A stretch of DNA of 64,000 nt. Origin: Bacteroidota bacterium (GTDB taxonomy: Bacteria; Bacteroidota; Bacteroidia; Sphingobacteriales; Sphingobacteriaceae). Below, one piece after another: positions 54,245-63,342 of the stretch. Location of the stretch: the NCBI GenBank assembly GCA_018266915.1, contig JAFDZM010000070.1, positions 51,657-115,656 on the forward strand, written 5' to 3'. Within the stretch, counting starts at the first letter, position 1. Each line of letters opens with the position of its first letter. The position numbers and the translations under genes are program-made. The notes beneath the pieces are model-generated. The model was not told the origin of the DNA, did not search any database, and worked only from the letters and a program-made list of their open reading frames with translations.

Positions 54245-55119
54245 CTGAGGTGATTACAAACGAGATGTTTTTCCGTAAGCTAAAGCCGGGCAAAAGATAT
54301 ATTCCGCTATTAATTGATGTGCAGGAGAATAAAATAAAATGGCTCGATTTTGAGCAGTACCATTTTTACGAAGGTTTTTTTCATAAATCCATCAACCTGT
54401 TTTTTGCATTGAAAAAAGAGCAGGTTGATTATGTTGTTACTGAGCTGGATATCCTGCTTGACGACCGGGTTAGCGAAGGTTGTCTTTACCCCACAGGTTT
54501 TATTTTTCATGCGGGCCGTTCGGGTTCCACGTTGCTGGTCAAGGTATTATCGCGCTCTGGGAAAAATCATATTATTAGTGAAGCCGAACCATTAAACAGC
54601 ATCTGGCAATACTTTGCGGCAAACAAACTTACAGATAGTGATAAACGGAAGATATTCACAAATCTGGTTCTGACATTAGGCAGATCAGATAACAGGCATA
54701 AGAATTATTTCATCAAATTCACCTCTTTTAATATCCTGTTTTTTCAATTTATTCATCATGCGTTTCCTGATGTGGCCGCCATATTCATGCGTAGAGACAT
54801 TGATGAAATACTAAAATCTTTTGGCAAAAAATTGCCAGGCTGGCTTCAGTCAGAAAATGCATCATTTTTAAAAACAATCGCGACAATCATCACTGATGAT
54901 CCGCGAACCATGATCCAATGCTTTTTTGAAGAAGCCAGCAAATATTCGCCCGAAATACTTATGCCTGTTGAATATAAAAACCTTAATTCTGATCTGTTAC
55001 CGATAATATTGCATCATTTTAATGTAAAAGCAAATGAAAGCCAGTTGAACCAGATGCAAAAGCAATTTTTATTCGATTCCAAGGTAGAGTTCAATCAAAA
55101 GAAATTCGACCCCAAATAG
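54241..55119 (+). CDS. Sulfotransferase-like protein 2
   Basis: The N-terminal 80 residues of this 292-residue protein resemble no known domain. The PAPS-binding loop then appears as GFIFHAGRSGSTLLVKVLSRSG, and the 3'-phosphate-binding region as VAAIFMRRDIDEILKSF. It is more divergent than the first sulfotransferase, so a different acceptor is likely. It is the last gene of the six-gene ATGA-coupled operon; its stop lies inside a palindrome shared with the convergent nucleotidyltransferase gene. Confidence 0.82.
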   Translation: MTEVITNEMFFRKLKPGKRYIPLLIDVQENKIKWLDFEQYHFYEGFFHKSINLFFALKKEQVDYVVTELDILLDDRVSEGCLYPTGFIFHAGRSGSTLLVKVLSRSGKNHIISEAEPLNSIWQYFAANKLTDSDKRKIFTNLVLTLGRSDNRHKNYFIKFTSFNILFFQFIHHAFPDVAAIFMRRDIDEILKSFGKKLPGWLQSENASFLKTIATIITDDPRTMIQCFFEEASKYSPEILMPVEYKNLNSDLLPIILHHFNVKANESQLNQMQKQFLFDSKVEFNQKKFDPK

Positions 55120-55132
55120 TATACTATTTTTT
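55114..55132 (+). terminator. 16-bp palindrome with T6 carrying both stop codons
   Basis: The perfect palindrome AAATAGTATACTATTT (55114-55129) contains the TAG stop of the plus-strand sulfotransferase and the TAG stop of the minus-strand nucleotidyltransferase. It is followed by T to 55132 on the plus strand. It may act as a small terminator between the convergent genes, which are four bases apart. Confidence 0.45.
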
Positions 55133-56314
55133 AACTGCTGATTTAAGCTGCTCAAATATTAACCTGAATGGCCTTAAAATAAATAAGATTGGATAAAGAA
55201 TCACCGGCAAACGAAAGGTATTGATATCGATATACGAGGGAAAAAAGAAGTAAAGCAAGGAAATGGTAAGTAACCTGATCTTGTTTCTAAAATTATCCTG
55301 TAACGCCAGCGACCGTTTCATATACTCCGGATTATCAAATTGAAATTTGAGTATGCCAATTGGATATGCCAATGCTACGGCAAGGTCTTCAGCATTAAGT
55401 GGTGTTCGATAGTTATCCGGAATATCTATATTAAGCAGATCTTTAGTTATACACAATCCCTTTTTTAATTTCCTTTCAAAACCATACTTTTTTGCTGTTT
55501 CTAATATTACTGGGTCATTCAATAGATCAGGGTGTTTGGACAGCATACAGGCAATATCAATGTGGTATTTAAACTTCGTGCCCATGTCTTTAACGAAGTG
55601 ATTGGATACTGTCGCCAAAAAATCATGAACAGGAGACAGGGTCGTAAATTCTCCATATTTGGTATGATATGATATAGTATGCTGTTTGAAAAAGGTATAT
55701 GACGGATACCTGCCGGCGAACCTGTTTAAAAGCGCCCAGTGAATTTCAATACAGAAATTATGAGCTGGTATACGGTAAGCTATATCTCTGAAGAATGGCA
55801 GATATAACTTTAAATAGCTTCTTGGAACGGTTTCTTTTGCCTGATATCCGCATAGAATAAGATAATCTTCAATTTTTGCGATATCGTTTTTATCAGCAAT
55901 AAAATCAATATCCACGCTTTCGCGCAGGGCCATGTTCTCATAATATTGAGATGTCAGCAACGGGCCTTTATAGCCGATAACAGTAACTCCAAGTTCCTTT
56001 AAATCATTGGTGATCTTTGCTGCAACCACCGCTTCCATCATGTTTTTTTTTAGCGCTATCTGGTAATCATCTTTAAGATTTGATTTAAAAGCGGCGGGGA
56101 CATTCAATTTATGTTGATCGATAACATGATACACAAAAGGCCTGATGCTATGAGTTTTGACTATCTTTTTAACTAAATTCCAGTCAATTTCATTCGACGC
56201 AATAAAGTCATTGGCGTCATTAGCTGATGAAGTTGCAAAATATACCCTGCTTATCAGTAACAGAAATAATTGCTCATTTGAATAAGTATCAGCTATTTCC
56301 TTTAATGTGATCAT
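55124..56314 (-). CDS. Lasso-associated nucleotidyltransferase family protein
   Basis: The 396-residue protein matches the uncharacterised nucleotidyltransferase family PF14907-like pattern. ELGVTVIGYKGPLLTSQYYENMALRESVDIDFI contains the Lys-Gly-Pro segment and the two metal-binding Asp residues of the DxD site (VDIDF), and a helical C-terminal region follows. Members often accompany lasso clusters and may add a nucleotide to the peptide. It is convergent with the sulfotransferase operon and separate from the lasso operon. Confidence 0.87.
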   Translation of the reverse strand: MITLKEIADTYSNEQLFLLLISRVYFATSSANDANDFIASNEIDWNLVKKIVKTHSIRPFVYHVIDQHKLNVPAAFKSNLKDDYQIALKKNMMEAVVAAKITNDLKELGVTVIGYKGPLLTSQYYENMALRESVDIDFIADKNDIAKIEDYLILCGYQAKETVPRSYLKLYLPFFRDIAYRIPAHNFCIEIHWALLNRFAGRYPSYTFFKQHTISYHTKYGEFTTLSPVHDFLATVSNHFVKDMGTKFKYHIDIACMLSKHPDLLNDPVILETAKKYGFERKLKKGLCITKDLLNIDIPDNYRTPLNAEDLAVALAYPIGILKFQFDNPEYMKRSLALQDNFRNKIRLLTISLLYFFFPSYIDINTFRLPVILYPILFILRPFRLIFEQLKSAVKK

Positions 56315-56545
56315 CAGGTATAAGTTCCTTTGAAAGAGAAGCAGCTAAAACTAACAAAGTTTATGTAAACTTTCAGTTAAGAGGTTATGGAAAATAGGTC
56401 AGTACCCTTTAATGGCTTATTTATGATAGTTTTTATTCACTTTGTTTGAAAAGCTTAATTTTTTGTTTGATTATTATTAGGCATAAGGCATAATTTTTCT
56501 CAACTTTATATTAGTATAGATACAGTTCAAACCAATACATAACTT

Positions 56546-57016
56546 ATGATTACTGTAACAGTCAACGGGCAGCGGCACGATATAGACGCAGACCCCAATA
56601 TGCCCTTATTATGGGCCATCAGGGATATACTGGGCCTCACAGGCACAAAATATGGTTGCGGGGCAGCACAGTGTGGTGCCTGCACCGTACACCTCAACGG
56701 AGAATCCATACGTTCATGTTGTACTAAATTAAGCCGTGCAGCAGGTCAGCAGATCATAACCATCGAAGGGCTTTCTGCAAATAACAACCATCCTTTGCAA
56801 TTAGCATGGAACGAGATGAATGTGCCGCAATGCGGTTATTGTCAATCAGGGCAATTAATGTCGGCAGCGGTGCTTTTACGGGAAAACCCCAATCCAACAG
56901 ATCAGGATATCGACGATGCCATGTCTGGCAACATCTGTCGCTGCGGTACCTATCAGCGCATAAGGGCAGCTATTCACAGGGCTGCGGATTTGGCAAGGGA
57001 GGGCGCCAAGTCATGA
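56546..57016 (+). CDS. 2Fe-2S subunit of a molybdenum hydroxylase (isoquinoline 1-oxidoreductase alpha type)
   Basis: The 156-residue protein has the plant-type 2Fe-2S cluster motif [17 protein letters not shown] with the following CC, and the C-terminal helical 2Fe-2S domain [10 protein letters not shown] with [10 protein letters not shown]. It passes electrons from the MoCo subunit. It overlaps the cytochrome gene by ATGA and lies in one operon with two large MoCo subunits. Confidence 0.95.
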   Translation: MITVTVNGQRHDIDADPNMPLLWAIRDILGLTGTKYGCGAAQCGACTVHLNGESIRSCCTKLSRAAGQQIITIEGLSANNNHPLQLAWNEMNVPQCGYCQSGQLMSAAVLLRENPNPTDQDIDDAMSGNICRCGTYQRIRAAIHRAADLAREGAKS

Positions 57017-57621
57017 AGAAACTGATCTTTTTGAGCATAATGCTGGCGATCACAAGTATCGTGGCATTATCTTTCAAGGCAGAACCCGCGAAGAAAAAGA
57101 ACAGAGTTACGGTAGTGAAAGACAGCATAGGGTCTGTTAAGGCGTTTATGTCGGTATATAAAGTACTGATGAGCCCGCGGTGTATGAATTGCCACCCTGC
57201 GGGCGACCAACCTTTGCAAGGCGATGATAATCATATCCATACCATGAGTGTAAAAAGAGGGGTGGATGGACATGGCGTTTATTCCATGCGTTGCAGCAAT
57301 TGCCACCAGGCCGAAAACGATCCCGGGGTACATTTACCTCCCGGAAACCCGAAATGGGGATTACCACCTGCAAATATGCGGATGGTGTTCCAGGGGCGAA
57401 CCCCGCGTGAGTTAGCATTACAACTGCTCGACCCTAAACAGAATGGAGGACGCACCAAAGCACAACTGATCGATCACATGGCTAATGACGGCCTGGTTGG
57501 CTGGGCATGGCACCCGGGCATAGGACGTACTTTGCCACCAATGACAAGAGCTGCATTTGCTGCACAAGTGCGCTTATGGATTGCAAAAGGGGCCTATGCG
57601 CCAGGTGCGAAGGCTAAATAG
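57013..57621 (+). CDS. Di-heme cytochrome c-type electron acceptor
   Basis: The 202-residue protein starts at ATG 57013 inside the stop of the 2Fe-2S gene. A signal/anchor segment ([18 protein letters not shown]) is followed by two heme-binding CxxCH motifs, CMNCH and CSNCH. It probably accepts electrons from the molybdenum hydroxylase in the periplasm and links it to the respiratory chain. The longer overlapping frame from 56806 would start inside the 2Fe-2S gene and is not adopted. Confidence 0.88.
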   Translation: MKKLIFLSIMLAITSIVALSFKAEPAKKKNRVTVVKDSIGSVKAFMSVYKVLMSPRCMNCHPAGDQPLQGDDNHIHTMSVKRGVDGHGVYSMRCSNCHQAENDPGVHLPPGNPKWGLPPANMRMVFQGRTPRELALQLLDPKQNGGRTKAQLIDHMANDGLVGWAWHPGIGRTLPPMTRAAFAAQVRLWIAKGAYAPGAKAK

Positions 57622-57632
57622 GAGAGAATAAG

Positions 57633-59792
57633 ATGATGAGCGATATATCGAGAAGACATTTTATAAAAACTACGGGTACAGCTGGAGTTGCACTTTGGCT
57701 GGGTATTTCGGCTAAGGGAAGTACGCGCAAAGTTACGGATGTTGCGACAGCAAAGAATTTTAATCCGCTGATACTTGTTGAGTCCAACGGAAATATTACC
57801 ATATATAATACCAAACCCGAAATGGGGCAGGGGACTTTTCAGTCGATGCCTGCTATGATTGCTGAAGAGTTCGAGGTATCATTAGATCAAATTACGATCA
57901 AGAATACCAACGGCGAAAAAGAGTTTGGCGACAGGCAGCGTGCAGGTGGAAGTTCATCCATCAGGACGACCTATAATGATATGCGCAAAATTGGAGCAGC
58001 TGCAAAAGCTGTATTCATTTCTGCCGCAGCCAAACACTGGCAAGTAGACGAAAGCACTTGCTATGCCGAAAATAGTAAAGTAATTCACAAGCCATCAAAC
58101 AAAAGCCTCACTTACGGTGAGCTGGTAGAAGAAGCGTCGAAGATTGAACTTCCCAAAGAACCAAAACTTAAAGATCCTAAGGATTTTAAGATATTAGGAA
58201 AGGTATCTAAAAGACCAGATATTCCTCTGAAAACTAGTGGTAAGGCTGTATTCGGTATCGATGTGATATTGCCGGATATGCTTTATGCAAGTGTGGAACG
58301 TTGTCCTGTTCTCGGTGGAACTTTGAAAAGCTTTGACGCAAGCGAAGCGCTAAAAATGCCCGGGGTTGAAATGGTGGTAGAGACAGAAAGGATTGTGGGT
58401 AAGTATCATTTTACCGGTGTCGCAGTTGTTGCTAATTCTTACTGGAATGCATTAGAGGGACGCAAAAAGCTGAAAATACAATGGGACACCGCCGGGCACG
58501 AAACATTCAACTCGAACGAATACGAAAACAACCTGCGCAAACTTGCCAGCCAGGAAGGGGTAATAGATAAGAATACCGGCGCTATCGATACAGTAAAGAC
58601 ATCACCACAAAATACAGTTGAAGCATTCTATGAAACACCGATGATCGCTCATCATACCATGGAGCCGATGAATTGTATTGCACACGTACAAGGCGATAAA
58701 GCAGAGGTTTGGACATCGACCCAGGTGCCAAGCTCTATTGTAGGGGGCGGGTCAAATGATGTACCAAAGCTTGCTGGTTTTGCCCCAGAGAATGTAAAAT
58801 TACATTCCATGTTTATTGGCGGCGGTTTTGGGCGGAGACTATATCCTGACTATGTCATAGAGGCTTTAAATGTTGCCAAACAGGTCAGTAAGCCGGTGAA
58901 AGTGATTTGGTCAAGAGAAGATACCACTACACAAGGACCTTTCAGACCAATGACTTTCTCGCAACTAAGCGGCACTTTCTCTGATGACGGAAAATTAGTG
59001 GCTTTTAAACATAAAGTAATCAGCCCGTCTTATCAGGAATCTGTACGGAAGGATTTTGACAAGACCAAAGTTGATGGTACAATGGTGGAAGGCATTGGCG
59101 AACAGGATTATGAGATACCCAATATCAAAACCTCATATGTAAGGGCCGATTATCATGTTCCTGTAGCTGCTTGGAGATCAGTAACCAGCTCAACTTTGGC
59201 TTTTGCACACGAATGTTTTATTGATGAACTCGCGGTTAAGGCAGGTAAAGACCCATTGGATTTCCGTATGGAGTTGCTTTCCCAGCCCTCAGATACCAAA
59301 AGAATATTCCAGAAGCTTCGTGAATTATCCGGCTGGGATGAACCGTTACCCAAAAATAAAGGACGAGGGGTAGCACAGTGGAAGTTCTTTGCTGGTCAGT
59401 GCGCGCAGGCAGTCGAAGTAAGTTATGACCCTGCGCTAAAGACGGTGAAGATAGACAAAGTGACTGCTGTCATCGACCTGGGTGAAGTGGTTAATCCTGA
59501 TAATGTGAAGAATCAAACCGAAGGTGCTGTAGTAATGGCACTTACTGCCGCTATAAAGCCGGGAATAACATTCAAGGATGGCAAAGTAGTGGAAAGTAAT
59601 TTTTACGATAACCCGGTGCTGCGAATGAATGAGATGCCTGTAGTTAATGTGCATGTACTGGCTGAAGGCGGAAAAATAAAAGGTGTTGGCGAACCCGGAT
59701 TACCGCCTTTTGCACCTGCTTTGGCAAATGCAATCTTTGCCGCTACAGGAAAGCGGATACGCAAAATGCCATTTGATCTGAAAATAAGTTAA
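57633..59792 (+). CDS. Molybdopterin-binding large subunit 1 (IorB/aldehyde-oxidase type)
   Basis: The 719-residue protein begins with a Tat-like signal (ISRRHFIKTTGTAGVALWLG). Two tandem MoCo-binding regions follow with GGGFGRRLYPDYV and, at the C-terminus, the catalytic Glu loop VGEPGLPPFAPAL. The substrate could be an N-heterocycle, aldehyde or hydroxylated aromatic; it is not evident. Tat export fits the periplasmic cytochrome partner. Confidence 0.93.
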   Translation: MMSDISRRHFIKTTGTAGVALWLGISAKGSTRKVTDVATAKNFNPLILVESNGNITIYNTKPEMGQGTFQSMPAMIAEEFEVSLDQITIKNTNGEKEFGDRQRAGGSSSIRTTYNDMRKIGAAAKAVFISAAAKHWQVDESTCYAENSKVIHKPSNKSLTYGELVEEASKIELPKEPKLKDPKDFKILGKVSKRPDIPLKTSGKAVFGIDVILPDMLYASVERCPVLGGTLKSFDASEALKMPGVEMVVETERIVGKYHFTGVAVVANSYWNALEGRKKLKIQWDTAGHETFNSNEYENNLRKLASQEGVIDKNTGAIDTVKTSPQNTVEAFYETPMIAHHTMEPMNCIAHVQGDKAEVWTSTQVPSSIVGGGSNDVPKLAGFAPENVKLHSMFIGGGFGRRLYPDYVIEALNVAKQVSKPVKVIWSREDTTTQGPFRPMTFSQLSGTFSDDGKLVAFKHKVISPSYQESVRKDFDKTKVDGTMVEGIGEQDYEIPNIKTSYVRADYHVPVAAWRSVTSSTLAFAHECFIDELAVKAGKDPLDFRMELLSQPSDTKRIFQKLRELSGWDEPLPKNKGRGVAQWKFFAGQCAQAVEVSYDPALKTVKIDKVTAVIDLGEVVNPDNVKNQTEGAVVMALTAAIKPGITFKDGKVVESNFYDNPVLRMNEMPVVNVHVLAEGGKIKGVGEPGLPPFAPALANAIFAATGKRIRKMPFDLKIS

Positions 59793-59824
59793 AGAATAGT
59801 ATAGTTTACCAAAACATATTGAAA

Positions 59825-61981
59825 ATGGAAACTAACGCAATATCAAGAAGAAATTTCATCAGGGTTTCCGGCCTTGCCGGGACAGCACTTTGTTTAGGGT
59901 TTTATTCTTCTGCAAACGCAAAAGAAGATCAACTTATACATGCTGCGGATGCAGAAAAGTCAGGTATCCAGATGAACGCCTGGATCAATATCGGTACCGA
60001 TGGCAAAGTGACCCTTACAGATCACCGCGCAGAAATGGGGCAAGGGTCCTATCAGTCTGTCCCCCAGATTATTGCAGAGGAACTGGAAGTAGATATGAAA
60101 GACATCAATATCATCTTCGCCCAGGGTGATAATAAGAAATATGGAAGCCAAATAACCGGCGGAAGCTCTACTATACGTGGTTCTTATAAAAACTTATTAA
60201 AGTTAAGTGCAACAGCACGAGAAATGCTTATTGCTGCTGCTGCTGCCAAATGGGGCGTTCCTGTATCAGAATGTTATGCAGAGTCTGGTAATGTACTTCA
60301 TAAGCCATCTGGTAAGAAATTTCATTATGGTGAACTGGTTACCGACGCTTCTAAATTGGAAGCGCCTAAGGAGGTTCAGCTAAAAAAGGCTTCTGAATAT
60401 AAGCTGATTCGTAAACCATTAAATCGGAGGGATACACCATTAAAAACTAACGGTGAAGCAACTTTTGGTTTAGATAAAAAACTGCCGGGAATGCTTTATG
60501 CTGCAGTTGAAAGGAGCCCGAGGCAGCGCGGCAAGATAAAAAGCTTTGATGATACTGCTGCAAAGAAGATTCCCGGTGTGCAAAAGGTGTTTAAAGTGCA
60601 GATGGCGGTTTTTAATACCAACCGCGAAGGTGTTGCCGTGATAGCAAATTCTACCTGGGCCGCAATAGAAGGAAAGAAGGCATTACGTGTGGAGTGGGAT
60701 GACAGTGGTTTTGAGCATATCAACACGCCTGATATTTATAAAAAACACGAAGAATTACTGAAAACAAGCGAGGGGTTGTCTGTTAAAAAACAAGGAGATG
60801 TAGATGCAGTTTTGAAACAGAGCACTAAGACACTCGATGCGATCTATCAGACACCTTATCAATCACACGCTGCAATGGAACCTTTGAACTGCGTGGCACA
60901 TTACCAGGGAGATAAGGTGGAGATATGGGGACCTATACAGGCACCCGACTGGATACAGGCAGATATTAGCGGAAGGTTAAAAATACCACAGGAAAATGTA
61001 ATAGTCAATATGACTTTCCTCGGTGGTGGTTTTGGCAGAAAGGCTTTTATGGATTACCCGCATGAAGCCGTTATGATTTCAAAGGAGATCGGCAGCCCTG
61101 TGCAAGTGGTTTGGACACGCGAGGATGACATGACCCAGGGGCCTTATCGTGCCGGAGTTTCTTATCGTGGACAAGGCGCCATTGATAATGGCCAGGTTAC
61201 GGCTTTAAAGTTTAAAATGGCCGGACAAAATATCGACCATTGGCAAACTGATAAACGGGGGCAAGCGAATGATAGCGCTTCCGAAGGGTTTTTGAAACCA
61301 TATTTTGATAGCATCAAGAATATCAGTTTCGCTGATGTGCCCTACGAAATGCCTTTGCCCAATATGTGGTGGCGTTCGGTCTATGCTTCAACCAACGGGT
61401 TTGCCTATGAAAGCTTTATGAACGAAATGGCTGGATTAGCAGGAAAGGATCAATTGGATTTTCGCAGAGAATATTTAAAGGATGAACGTTGTCAGCGACT
61501 GATCGATAAGATGGAAGAAGTATCGGGTTGGAAAAATCGTGGCAAAAACGAAGGATATGGTGTAGCAATCACGGAATGCTTTAGCAGTACTGTAGGCCAG
61601 GTGGTAAAAGTTTCCAGAAAAAGCAACGGGGGGATTAAGATTGATCATGTGTGGGCGGTGATGGATTGCGGCTGGTATGTTAACCCTGATATTATTAAAG
61701 CACAAGTAGAAGGCTCAGTGGTGATGGCCTTAGGTGCAGCCACTACGCATGAGATCACCTTTAAAGATGGTTTGACCGAACAGAGAAATTTCTACGCTTA
61801 CCAGATGCCGCGAATGAACGATGCGCCTGTAGTAGATGTATATGTAATGGACAATAATGAAGATGCAGGCGGTGTTGGTGAGCCGGGCTTACCACCGTTT
61901 ACCCCGGCACTTACTGAGGCCATTTTTGACCTGACAGGTAAGCGCATCCGGAAGCTGCCATTTAATATGAATGCGGTTTAG
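59825..61981 (+). CDS. Molybdopterin-binding large subunit 2 (IorB paralogue)
   Basis: The 718-residue protein has a Tat-like signal (ISRRNFIRVSGLAGTALCLG), DHRAEMGQGSYQSVPQII, GGGFGRKAFMDYP and the catalytic-Glu loop VGEPGLPPFTPAL. ATG 59825 is preferred to the TTG at 59819. It follows the first large subunit by 32 bases. Both are full length and keep the active-site motifs, so two enzymes may share one 2Fe-2S subunit and cytochrome. Confidence 0.93.
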   Translation: METNAISRRNFIRVSGLAGTALCLGFYSSANAKEDQLIHAADAEKSGIQMNAWINIGTDGKVTLTDHRAEMGQGSYQSVPQIIAEELEVDMKDINIIFAQGDNKKYGSQITGGSSTIRGSYKNLLKLSATAREMLIAAAAAKWGVPVSECYAESGNVLHKPSGKKFHYGELVTDASKLEAPKEVQLKKASEYKLIRKPLNRRDTPLKTNGEATFGLDKKLPGMLYAAVERSPRQRGKIKSFDDTAAKKIPGVQKVFKVQMAVFNTNREGVAVIANSTWAAIEGKKALRVEWDDSGFEHINTPDIYKKHEELLKTSEGLSVKKQGDVDAVLKQSTKTLDAIYQTPYQSHAAMEPLNCVAHYQGDKVEIWGPIQAPDWIQADISGRLKIPQENVIVNMTFLGGGFGRKAFMDYPHEAVMISKEIGSPVQVVWTREDDMTQGPYRAGVSYRGQGAIDNGQVTALKFKMAGQNIDHWQTDKRGQANDSASEGFLKPYFDSIKNISFADVPYEMPLPNMWWRSVYASTNGFAYESFMNEMAGLAGKDQLDFRREYLKDERCQRLIDKMEEVSGWKNRGKNEGYGVAITECFSSTVGQVVKVSRKSNGGIKIDHVWAVMDCGWYVNPDIIKAQVEGSVVMALGAATTHEITFKDGLTEQRNFYAYQMPRMNDAPVVDVYVMDNNEDAGGVGEPGLPPFTPALTEAIFDLTGKRIRKLPFNMNAV

Positions 61982-62033
61982 CTTATTTCGTTTTTTATCG
62001 TGAACTTGTGCTTCATCAAGCTATAAAAACTGA

Positions 62034-62855
62034 ATGAACATAAAATTCTTTTGTCCGCGCTGGGGTAGCACTGGATTATCATGGGACGACTTTTTGTCTA
62101 AAGTTAAAGATGCCGGTTATGACGGCATCGAATATGGCATTGCCAACAGCACGCCCGCAAGTGAGCTCGAAATGGTGTGCAGAAAAGCAGAACAAGCGGG
62201 CTTGCTGGTCATTGCTCAGCACTATGAGACGAGTGATCTCGATATTGATGCTCATACTGATAATTTCGCTGCATGGTTTCGGAAAATAGAACCATTTAAC
62301 TGGATAAAGGTCAATTCACAAACGGGGAAGGACTTTTTTACCTTCGAACAAAATAAAAAACTGATCGATGTGGCGGCGGCTTATGCCGATAGGACCGGTA
62401 TACCGGTATACCATGAAACGCACAGGGCAAAGTTTACTTTTGCTGCTCACATCACTAAAGAATACCTGCAAAGGATACCCAATTTAAAATTGACCCTGGA
62501 TATATCGCATTGGGTAAATGTGGCTGAATCTTTTCTTGAAAATCAACCCGAAGCAGTTGAGCTGGCTTTGGAAAGAGCCGGACATTTGCATGCCCGTGTA
62601 GGATACACAGAAGGCCCCCAGGTAGCAGACCCCCGCGCACCGGAATGGCAGGAAGCGCTGAACCATCATTTGCAATGGTGGGATAAAGTTGTTCATAGGA
62701 TTAGCAACCAGACAGGTGATAATTTGGTGACGATATCACCCGAATTCGGGCCGCATCCCTACATGGTTCACTTACCCGGAACGAATACGCCTATTGCCAA
62801 TCAATGGGATATAAATGTATTTATGATGCAATTACTAAAGGAACGCTATTCCTGA
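62034..62855 (+). CDS. Sugar phosphate isomerase/epimerase-fold (AP_endonuc_2) protein
   Basis: The 273-residue TIM-barrel protein has KVKDAGYDGIEYGIA, a metal-site Glu/His set (YHETHRAKFTF, LTLDISHWV, HLHARVGYTEGPQ) and a C-terminal Glu (ISPEFGPHPY). It probably isomerises or epimerises a sugar or similar metabolite. It follows the molybdenum hydroxylase genes by 52 bases and may be in the same transcript. Confidence 0.88.
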   Translation: MNIKFFCPRWGSTGLSWDDFLSKVKDAGYDGIEYGIANSTPASELEMVCRKAEQAGLLVIAQHYETSDLDIDAHTDNFAAWFRKIEPFNWIKVNSQTGKDFFTFEQNKKLIDVAAAYADRTGIPVYHETHRAKFTFAAHITKEYLQRIPNLKLTLDISHWVNVAESFLENQPEAVELALERAGHLHARVGYTEGPQVADPRAPEWQEALNHHLQWWDKVVHRISNQTGDNLVTISPEFGPHPYMVHLPGTNTPIANQWDINVFMMQLLKERYS

Positions 62856-62974
62856 AAAAATCAAGGTTTATATTACCGTTGTTTTTAGCTGTTAACCTGT
62901 TAATTATTTCATTTTCAAATACTTGAATTTGCGAAAATGTAACTTTCTTGTAACTCCCTCACGTATAAGGGATT

Positions 62975-63136
62975 GTGAAAGATTTGCATCCGAAATTAAT
63001 TGTCCAGAAACTCAAGGAGTCGTTCAGAGCGGTTTTTGGAGGGGATGCTACGAATGAACAATTCATAGAGGTTTTTATAACGATCTTATTCTTCTCCCTG
63101 CTTATAGTCTCATTTTTCGTCTTCAATCGATATTGA
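62975..63136 (+). CDS. Possible 53-residue single-pass membrane protein
   Basis: A GTG at 62975 opens a frame of 53 residues with a soluble start (KDLHPKLIVQKLKESF) and one strongly hydrophobic helix (FIEVFITILFFSLLIVSFFVF), ending at TGA 63134-63136. Stop codons precede the GTG in frame. The hydrophobic-helix organisation is better than expected by chance, but no family is recognised. Confidence 0.4.
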   Translation: MKDLHPKLIVQKLKESFRAVFGGDATNEQFIEVFITILFFSLLIVSFFVFNRY

Positions 63137-63342
63137 AAGATTATCTTTAATGAAATTTTCTATCTCCTTCTGTTTCAATAACCTTTCTTTTAAAGATTAT
63201 AATTATCTTTAAACCATCATTACTTCCTATGTAGGCCAATTGAGGGGATAGGTATTCCCGGGCATTTTTTTAACCGGCAGTAGCAGAATAACACTTGTTT
63301 CGGATAGCAAAGGCTTTCCGGATGGAATTTTAGTCGAAGCAA
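63137..63342. promoter_or_regulatory. AT-rich leader region with two related inverted repeats
   Basis: No gene is seen. Two related inverted repeats occur: AAAGATTATCTTT at 63136-63148 and AAAGATTATAATTATCTTT at 63192-63210. They share the half sites AAAGAT and ATCTTT and could be operator sites for the cadherin-like gene downstream. Confidence 0.3.

Noticed and set aside
56806..57621. 271-residue frame as the cytochrome gene
   Set aside because: Its first 69 residues are an out-of-frame reading of the 2Fe-2S gene; the signal peptide begins at ATG 57013, which overlaps the previous stop as ATGA.
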